Assembly: GCF_042657365.1 (NCBI RefSeq)
Contig: NZ_JBHSKT010000010.1
Coordinates: 82,402 to 146,401 of the forward strand
Direction: 5' to 3'
DNA length: 64,000 bases
Origin: Adhaeribacter_A terreus
GTDB lineage: Bacteria; Bacteroidota; Bacteroidia; Cytophagales; Hymenobacteraceae
Part shown: piece by piece, positions 59,338 through 64,000 of the stretch
Layout of the letters: every line of letters begins with the position of its first letter
Numbering within the stretch: position 1 is the first letter of the stretch
Notes under the pieces: model-generated
Told to the model about the DNA's origin: nothing
Seen by the model: the letters and a program-made list of their open reading frames with translations, nothing else
Database searches by the model: none
Translations under genes and position numbers: made by a program

Positions 59338-59366
59338 AAAAACGCTGTCCTTTTCAGCTAAAAACT
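59338..59366 (+). repeat. 30-bp-type repeat copy, one base short
   Basis: It begins AAAAACGCTGTCCTTTTCAG and ends CTAAAAACT; 29 bases. Confidence 0.6.
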
Positions 59367-59380
59367 CAACATAGAACCAA

Positions 59381-59419
59381 CAAAACGGTATAGTTTTTAC
59401 CTACAAAACCCGAAAAAGT
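59381..59419 (+). repeat. 30-bp-type repeat copy with a 9-base insertion
   Basis: It begins CAAAACGGTATAGTTTTTAC and ends GAAAAAGT but spans 39 bases. Confidence 0.6.
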
Positions 59420-59425
59420 AACTTA

Positions 59426-59463
59426 AGTCCTCCCCTGTTTTTAGGGGAGGATTTAAGTGGGGT
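59426..59463 (+). promoter_or_regulatory. G/C-run hairpin just upstream of the membrane coiled-coil gene
   Basis: CCTCCCCTGTTTTTAGGGGAGG is followed by ATTTAAGTGGGGTAAA, about eight bases before the ATG at 59471. It is the twin of the block before 55603. Confidence 0.5.
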
Positions 59464-59470
59464 AAACCAC

Positions 59471-60766
59471 ATGCGAAACTTATTTCTACTCCTCTTCATT
59501 TTCCTCCTCTCCTCCGCCGCAGCAGCAGCCCAGGAAAACACTGCCCCAACCCAGGCAAAGATCTGGCACCGCGCGCTGGTCTGGATCTATGAAGACAACA
59601 ACAAAACGTTAGGCAAAAACGAACAAAAACCCGTACCCCAAGTCAGCAACGAAAGCCTGGCAAACTTCGAAAAGGATCTGGCCGCAGCCAGCAAAGCTAA
59701 CAAAGACGGTTACAATTTCTACAAATTAGTGTACCAGCCCGTACAGGAGAAACTAGCCAAATCAAAACCCGTCTCAGACGAAGCGCTCATGAATGCCATT
59801 GTTGCCGAAACTTCGAAAAAGCCGGGCCGCAATGTGAAACATTTGCGCTTCGCTTTAGAAACTGCCACCAAATCGGAAGCTGTTTCCGAAACTCCCGAAG
59901 AATATCGGGAAACAACCGCCATGCAACCCGAGCCGGAACCAGAAAATGTAACCGCTCCAACTGTTCCTTCAAATACCGAAAAACCCGTTAAAGACGAAAA
60001 TAAATTGCCTATGTATTTAAGTATTTTAGCCTTGCTTTTAGCGGCGTTTGCGCTCTGGCGCGCTTCCCAAAAAAACACCTCCCGCGCTGCAGTAGTTCGG
60101 TCGGAAAACGATATGCTTGTGGCCGGAAAAAGTGCTTCAGAAAGTCCGAACGTAAAAGCCTTGAAGCGGCAAATCCAAACCATGAGAAATGAATACCATC
60201 AATTGAAATCAGAAAACGAAAACTGGCGCGCCGACATGCAACAGGCCATTCAGAATTTGCAGGCGGCAGCCTTTATAAACCCGCTTGCCAAAGAAAATTA
60301 CGCAGATTTCCACGATCAATCTACATCGCAAAACCTTGGCGGAACAGGCCACCAGCACACTATGGAAAACTACTCCGAAACCCCTGCGGAAGCCCAGCCT
60401 TACGAAGTGGAAACCGACCATTTATTTGCCGAAGAACCGCAGCCGCAAAGCCATAAAAAATACACCCGCGTGCCGGAAGATGGCCTGCTGAAAGACCGCG
60501 AAATGCACACCGACAGCCGCGAAACGTGGTCGTTCATTGAAGTAACCATTCCGGATGCGCAGAGTAATACCGCCACATTTCGGATAAATCCGTACGTAAA
60601 CCATGCGCTGGCCATAAACAACAGTTTAGACCGCCTGGAAAATGCCTTCGAATTTGCCCGTTCCGCCAACAAAGCCACGCAACTTATAAACGATGCCGAC
60701 GGCGAACTGATGCGCACCGCGCAGGGCTGGCAAATTACCAAACGGGCCAGAATTCACTTAGCATAA
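59471..60766 (+). CDS. Membrane-anchored coiled-coil protein of the island
   Basis: A 431-residue protein I do not recognise. It has a signal peptide (residues 1-20, ending AAAAAQ), then a periplasmic part (about 21-175) with a conserved-looking IWHRALVWIYEDNNKTLGK. One membrane helix (about 179-197, MYLSILALLLAAFALW) leads to a cytoplasmic coiled coil (about 233-265). The C-terminal domain (about 340-431) ends TFRINPYVNHALAINNSLDRLENAFEFARS and KRARIHLA. It therefore links periplasm to cytoplasm, matching a connector role. The MotA-like gene starts two bases after its stop, so the two are coupled. Confidence 0.7.
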   Translation: MRNLFLLLFIFLLSSAAAAAQENTAPTQAKIWHRALVWIYEDNNKTLGKNEQKPVPQVSNESLANFEKDLAAASKANKDGYNFYKLVYQPVQEKLAKSKPVSDEALMNAIVAETSKKPGRNVKHLRFALETATKSEAVSETPEEYRETTAMQPEPEPENVTAPTVPSNTEKPVKDENKLPMYLSILALLLAAFALWRASQKNTSRAAVVRSENDMLVAGKSASESPNVKALKRQIQTMRNEYHQLKSENENWRADMQQAIQNLQAAAFINPLAKENYADFHDQSTSQNLGGTGHQHTMENYSETPAEAQPYEVETDHLFAEEPQPQSHKKYTRVPEDGLLKDREMHTDSRETWSFIEVTIPDAQSNTATFRINPYVNHALAINNSLDRLENAFEFARSANKATQLINDADGELMRTAQGWQITKRARIHLA

Positions 60767-60767
60767 T

Positions 60768-62564
60768 ATGGGTATTATTGCAATCATCGAGCTCCTCATT
60801 ATTTCCGGAATTGTGGCGTTGCAGTTCGTGATTTTCAGCCGCAGCCGCAGCAAAATTAACCGGCTTGCCAACCTGTTTCCATCTGCGCAAAACCTGAACG
60901 TGGTGCAGGTAGATGTGAACAAAAACGATAGGCTTCAGCCCGATAAAAGTCAGGTAGTCAGCAGCTACAATAATGCCTTCGAAGCTATTTTAGCCGGCGA
61001 AGTTTTCACCAATTCGGCCATGCCCGGCACCACGCAAAAAGTGGTTGAAAATAATGGCAGTTATCTGTTGGTAGAAGTACGTGATCAGGATGCTGAAAAA
61101 CTCAAAACCGAATATCATATTTCAGCGCTGAACCTGCAGAAAAAACTGGATGCCGGCGAATTTAACCTGCTGAACGAGCTGGTTTTCGATACGGAAGAAG
61201 CGCATTTTCAGCATATGCTTCACCAGATAAATGCCGAGTTGGTAGATCTGCTGGAAGTTAAAAATGCCTCCCCGGAATTTTCCGAAATTGTAAGCGACAC
61301 AAACGAATACCTGCAAAACAATAAAGGTGCCGCCGCCGATTTCAACATCCTCAAAGATATTTCCGAACGCTATTCCGAAACGCTCGACAACGAAGTGCAG
61401 GCCGGCATTGCCACGCCGCTATACATCGGTCTGCTCGGTACCTTTTTCGGCGTCAGCATTGGTTTGTTCAGCCTGCTTTTAACCGATTCACCAGACCTGG
61501 CCGAATCCGAAACCCGTTCGTTCATAACCGACGATGGTATAAGAAACTTTTTAACCGGTGTAGTAATTGCCATGGTAGGAAGTTTCTGCGGTTTGTTGCT
61601 CACGCTGCGCGGAAATGCCTTATTGAAAGATGCCCGCAGCCGCCGCGACAAACTAAAGAACAGTTACTATACGTTCCTGCAAAAACGCCTGCTGCCCAAA
61701 CTCAATTCCGACATGGCGGCCAGTCTCGGCAACCTCAAATCGGTGCTCGATTCCTTCAACCATGACTTCCTCGAAAAAGTGGCGAATTTTCGCCCCATCA
61801 TTGCCAGCTTAACCGATAATATTGCCATTCAGAAAGACTTTATCCAGCGCCTCGACGAGATCGGTTTCACCAAAATGGCCAACGCCAGCGTAACGGTTTT
61901 CGAGAAAGTAAAGGAAAGCGAAGAGTTGTTCAGCAAGTTTCTGGGTTACCAGCAGGCGCTGAATAATACCCTGCAAAACGGTAGCGAAATGGCCGGAAAA
62001 GTCAAGGACGTATTAGGCAAAATGACCAAACTGGAAGAAGCCTTCGAAATGGTGCCCGGTTACCTGCAGAAACACGACGAAGCCATCATGCGGCAGGTAC
62101 AATTCTTCGACCGCCACAAACAGGAACTCGACAAAATAGGAAACCGCGTAGAGCAGAATTTCGACGAAGATGCCAGCCGGTTGCAGAAGTTCATGGACAT
62201 TAGAATGAACCAGCTGGAACGCGATGCGCAGAATGCCTATGAACGCTGGCAGGAACATTTCAATCAGCTGAACCAGGAAAATATCTATCAGAAAATTCTG
62301 GATTACATGCAGCCTTTCGGCAAACTGAACGAGCAGCAAAAACAACTGAACGAACAGCAAAACGACCTGGCCAAAACGGTAGCCTTAACGAACGAAAAAC
62401 TGCTGCAGAAACTGGAGCAGGATGCCGCCATGCAGCGAACCCTAGCGGAACAACTACAAATAACCAACCGCATTCTGGAAGAAGCCACCAGGCGCAACCG
62501 CATGCAGGCCATCATGGACAAAGTTTTCGGACTGGAACAAAAAGGGCATGGAAAAATCAAATAA
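60768..62564 (+). CDS. MotA/TolQ/ExbB-like proton-channel subunit with long coiled-coil tail (ZorA-like)
   Basis: A 598-residue inner-membrane protein. It has an N-terminal helix (3-23), a soluble part to about 205, then the MotA/TolQ/ExbB core: helix PLYIGLLGTFFGVSIGLFSLLL (about 216-237) and helix FLTGVVIAMVGSFCGLLLTLRG (about 263-284). GLLGTFFGVSIGL is the channel-family signature. From about 290 onward it is a long helical coiled-coil tail rich in Gln/Leu/Glu (e.g. QKQLNEQQNDLAKTV). ZorA of the Zorya antiphage system has the same layout of a channel plus a long intracellular tail. It overlaps the MotB-like gene by 17 bases. Confidence 0.82.
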   Translation: MGIIAIIELLIISGIVALQFVIFSRSRSKINRLANLFPSAQNLNVVQVDVNKNDRLQPDKSQVVSSYNNAFEAILAGEVFTNSAMPGTTQKVVENNGSYLLVEVRDQDAEKLKTEYHISALNLQKKLDAGEFNLLNELVFDTEEAHFQHMLHQINAELVDLLEVKNASPEFSEIVSDTNEYLQNNKGAAADFNILKDISERYSETLDNEVQAGIATPLYIGLLGTFFGVSIGLFSLLLTDSPDLAESETRSFITDDGIRNFLTGVVIAMVGSFCGLLLTLRGNALLKDARSRRDKLKNSYYTFLQKRLLPKLNSDMAASLGNLKSVLDSFNHDFLEKVANFRPIIASLTDNIAIQKDFIQRLDEIGFTKMANASVTVFEKVKESEELFSKFLGYQQALNNTLQNGSEMAGKVKDVLGKMTKLEEAFEMVPGYLQKHDEAIMRQVQFFDRHKQELDKIGNRVEQNFDEDASRLQKFMDIRMNQLERDAQNAYERWQEHFNQLNQENIYQKILDYMQPFGKLNEQQKQLNEQQNDLAKTVALTNEKLLQKLEQDAAMQRTLAEQLQITNRILEEATRRNRMQAIMDKVFGLEQKGHGKIK

Positions 62565-63303
62565 AGATTTTTTCTGGCCCAGTTACGTAGACCTCATGAC
62601 CGTACTTTTCGTGGTGATGCTGGTCATGTTCGTGCTCAGCTATATCCGCTTCAAAAACAACGAGGAAAAACTGATCGCGACCATAAAAGAAAAGGAAAAG
62701 ATCGAAGAACTGCAGCAGGCCGTCAGCACCATGATGAACGACCAGAGTTTGTTCCGCTACGATCCGCAATTCAAGCGCTACACCCTGGCACAGGACGTGA
62801 AATTCAAAGGCAACAAATGGGACCTGAGCCAGCCTTACGAAAGCCTGGATGGTAATGTACAGCAATCGCTTCGCTACATAAACAGCACCGGCCGCAAACT
62901 GAAAAATATTGTCGATTCATTGATGCTGCGCCGGCAAAATGACCCGGTTTTGAAAAACGTATCCTACGTGCTCGTAATAACCGGCAGCGCCTCCGATCTG
63001 CGCGATGCCCGCCTGCAGGGAGGCTACGACAATTACTGCTATACCGATTACGAAAGCTGGGGCTATGTACTCAGCTATCAACGCGCCTTGGCCCTCTACG
63101 ATTACTGGAAAACCAACCGCATCGTAGACTTCGATCATAAAGCCTACCACCAGACAATAGAATTGGTAATTGCCGGCACCGGCTATGGCGGCGTAGGCCG
63201 TTATAATCCGGACAAACGTAACTTAACGATAGGCAATAACGAGGAAAAACTCAACCAGCGGTTTTTAATTCAGATCATTCCGAAGGTAGGGGAAGTAAAA
63301 TAA
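62548..63303 (+). CDS. MotB/OmpA-like stator subunit (ZorB-like)
   Basis: A 251-residue protein. The N-terminal FFWPSYVDLMTVLFVVMLVMFVLSY (8-32) is the MotB-type single helix with the ion-carrying Asp at residue 15. A coiled linker (38-70) and a divergent OmpA/MotB peptidoglycan-binding domain follow: VLVITGSASDLRDARL, SYQRALALYDYW (Arg of the peptidoglycan site) and the terminal NQRFLIQIIPK equivalent to NRRVEI. With the MotA-like gene it should form a proton or sodium channel anchored to the cell wall. The pair is the mechanical heart of the island. No flagellar genes are near. Confidence 0.82.
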   Translation: MEKSNKDFFWPSYVDLMTVLFVVMLVMFVLSYIRFKNNEEKLIATIKEKEKIEELQQAVSTMMNDQSLFRYDPQFKRYTLAQDVKFKGNKWDLSQPYESLDGNVQQSLRYINSTGRKLKNIVDSLMLRRQNDPVLKNVSYVLVITGSASDLRDARLQGGYDNYCYTDYESWGYVLSYQRALALYDYWKTNRIVDFDHKAYHQTIELVIAGTGYGGVGRYNPDKRNLTIGNNEEKLNQRFLIQIIPKVGEVK

Positions 63304-63377
63304 CATTTAAGTATATTTAAAAATACAATACTCTTTAGCCAGAAGACAGTAAAATATATTTTGACATTAGTATTAAC

Positions 63378-63407
63378 AACCGGTAGGGTTTAGCTCTTAA
63401 AAAATGT
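63378..63407 (+). repeat. Decayed 30-bp repeat copy downstream of the island
   Basis: CCGGTAGGGTTTAGC at the left and TTAAAAAATG at the right keep the spacing; two core bases differ. Confidence 0.4.
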
Positions 63408-63508
63408 TCATGTATTTTAACAAAAAAATAATTATGGAACAGAATTTTTAGAATATGCAAGAAATTCGTATTTTTGATAAATACACGTAAAAAAAGTATC
63501 CCAATTAT

Positions 63509-63640
63509 ATGAAAAAGTATTTGTTTATCGCAGCCGTTGGTCTGGTGGGCCTGGCTTCTTCTTGCAAAACTGTTTGTCCGGCTTACGCCAAGGCAGATGC
63601 CAAAACCCAACCTGTTGCTAAAGCTGACATTCGCGGTTAA
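63509..63640 (+). CDS. Very small lipoprotein (43 residues)
   Basis: ATG at 63509-63511 opens MKKYLFIAAVGLVGLASSC, a lipoprotein signal with lipobox Cys19. The rest is KTVCPAYAKADAKTQP and VAKADIRG, then TAA. The mature peptide is 25 residues, polar and Ala/Lys-rich. It has an A-rich leader (CGTAAAAAAAGTATCCC) and its own terminator, so it is likely a real gene although far below usual cut-offs. Function unknown; similar tiny lipoproteins occur widely in Bacteroidota envelopes. Confidence 0.75.
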   Translation: MKKYLFIAAVGLVGLASSCKTVCPAYAKADAKTQPVAKADIRG

Positions 63641-63662
63641 TTATACAAGAATATAAAAACAT

Positions 63663-63696
63663 AAAAGCCGGCTGGATCAAATCCAGTCGGCTTTTT
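63663..63696 (+). terminator. Terminator of the small lipoprotein gene
   Basis: AAAAGCCGGCTGGAT pairs with ATCCAGTCGGCTTTT around a 3-base loop, with a T-run after. Confidence 0.88.
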
Positions 63697-63888
63697 ATTT
63701 AAGTATTTTTTGAGCAGTTAAAAACTTTATAGATACAAGATCCTAAAGCAAGTAAGTCCTCGTACTATTGATCTTCCTGGGTTTAAATTAGATTGTTTTA
63801 GCCGAACAATTTCATTCGAATCTTCAGAGTAGCTATCTACAAAAAGGCAAAATATTGTATATTCAGGTTTAAAAACGCAAAAGCCCCA

Positions 63889-63911
63889 ACTTATTACTAA
63901 GCTGGGGTTTA
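63889..63911 (-). terminator. Terminator of the rRNA operon
   Basis: On the minus strand the CCCCAGCTTA/TAAGTTGGGG stem follows the 5S 3' end by about 12 bases and runs into a T-run. Confidence 0.7.
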
Positions 63912-63923
63912 GTTAAATGGGGT

Positions 63924-64000
63924 TGGCGGCTACCTACTCTCCCGCCTTTGACAGCAGTACCATTGGCGCTACGGGGCTTAACTTCTCTGTTCGGAATGGG
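63924..64000 (-). rRNA. rrf: 5S ribosomal RNA, 5' part outside the window
   Basis: The minus strand reads CCCATTCCGAACAGAGAAGT, then TAAGCCCCGTAGCGCC and GGCGGGAGAGTAGGTAGCCGCC, the conserved loop B/C region and 3' half of bacterial 5S rRNA. The 5' end and presumably 23S and 16S lie beyond the right edge. Confidence 0.93.

Larger units (their letters stand above)
59056..59470. other. Repeat-packed spacer inside the island
   Basis: 415 bases with no gene. It holds a CCTTCCCC...GGGGAGG unit (59060-59090), a GTCATCCTGAACGAAGTGAAGG unit (near 59117), three 30-bp-type repeat copies, 96-bp element copy 2, and the leader hairpin before 59471. Confidence 0.7.

Noticed and set aside
59471..60766. A TolA- or TonB-like energy transducer
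   Set aside because: It has a cleavable signal peptide and a mid-protein helix, and the C-terminal domain lacks TonB/TolA motifs.
60768..63303. A complete Zorya antiphage system
   Set aside because: Only ZorA/ZorB-like genes are present; no ZorC, ZorD helicase or ZorE nuclease is found, and the neighbours are of other families.
63335..63610. A 91-codon minus-strand frame at the right end
   Set aside because: It overlaps the small lipoprotein on the opposite strand, which has a signal peptide, leader and terminator; the minus frame has none.

Overview
The window comes from a Bacteroidota chromosome, most likely order Cytophagales and probably the Hymenobacteraceae (Adhaeribacter/Pontibacter/Rufibacter-like). 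The evidence is a protein with a type IX secretion (T9SS) C-terminal sorting domain, a cytophagalysin-type M43 protease, lipoproteins with LxxSC boxes, A-rich translation starts, several TAnnTTTG promoter boxes, and the Bacteroidota style of arginine decarboxylase. The genus is an inference; no marker gene fixes it. The right edge runs into an rRNA operon (5S rRNA on the minus strand).

Layout. 1-6.3 kb: M43 protease (cut by the window edge), murI, an RDD membrane protein, a Uup-like ABC-F ATPase and a MORN/TonB-type secreted protein. 6.3-13.7 kb: copper ATPase copA with a regulator that fuses a heavy-metal-associated (HMA) domain to an AraC domain, a conserved unknown, a CaiB-type CoA-transferase and a DUF898/M48 peptidase pair. 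14-21.8 kb: T9SS cargo, DEAD-box helicase, menA, glutathione peroxidase lipoprotein, a broken AT-rich gene and argS. 22-25 kb: arginase and arginine decarboxylase, diverging. 25-29 kb: a second MORN/TonB protein, a type II toxin-antitoxin pair, an SRPBCC protein and a glycosyltransferase-like membrane protein. 29-36.9 kb: five minus-strand genes (PRPP synthetase-like, AMP phosphorylase-like, beta-CASP metallohydrolase, P2-type cation ATPase, ATP-cone/Mrr protein) that look like one functional island. 37.7-52 kb: M50 protease, HAD phosphatase, tRNA-CAT, a frameshifted response regulator opposite a TPR histidine kinase, a Bcr/CflA efflux pump, a six-repeat LEA/WHy protein, a quinone oxidoreductase and M3 peptidase. 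52.1-63.3 kb: seven plus-strand genes: a VWA-like lipoprotein, a small membrane protein, a tubulin-like protein, a 1150-residue actin/Hsp70-fold ATPase, a membrane coiled-coil protein, and a MotA-like/MotB-like pair.

The 52-63 kb island is the best candidate for an undescribed system. A proton-channel pair of the MotAB/ZorAB type sits with both a tubulin-fold and an actin-fold NTPase plus an envelope lipoprotein. That suggests an ion-driven, envelope-anchored machine with a cytoskeletal component, and I do not recognise the combination.

The other striking signal is a dispersed 30-bp bipartite motif: AAAAACGSTA, then 13 variable bases, then AAAAAGT at the far end. It occurs about thirty times between genes or across gene starts and stops, in both orientations. 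It sometimes fills the whole spacer between two genes, and near-identical 30-bp matches lie inside coding regions in several reading frames. Three copies are extended into hairpins. The intergenic DNA also holds two matched four-hairpin arrays, a 26-bp inverted-repeat element, a pair of 96-bp elements and long hairpins flanking the efflux gene. All family calls are from reading motifs; no search was run.
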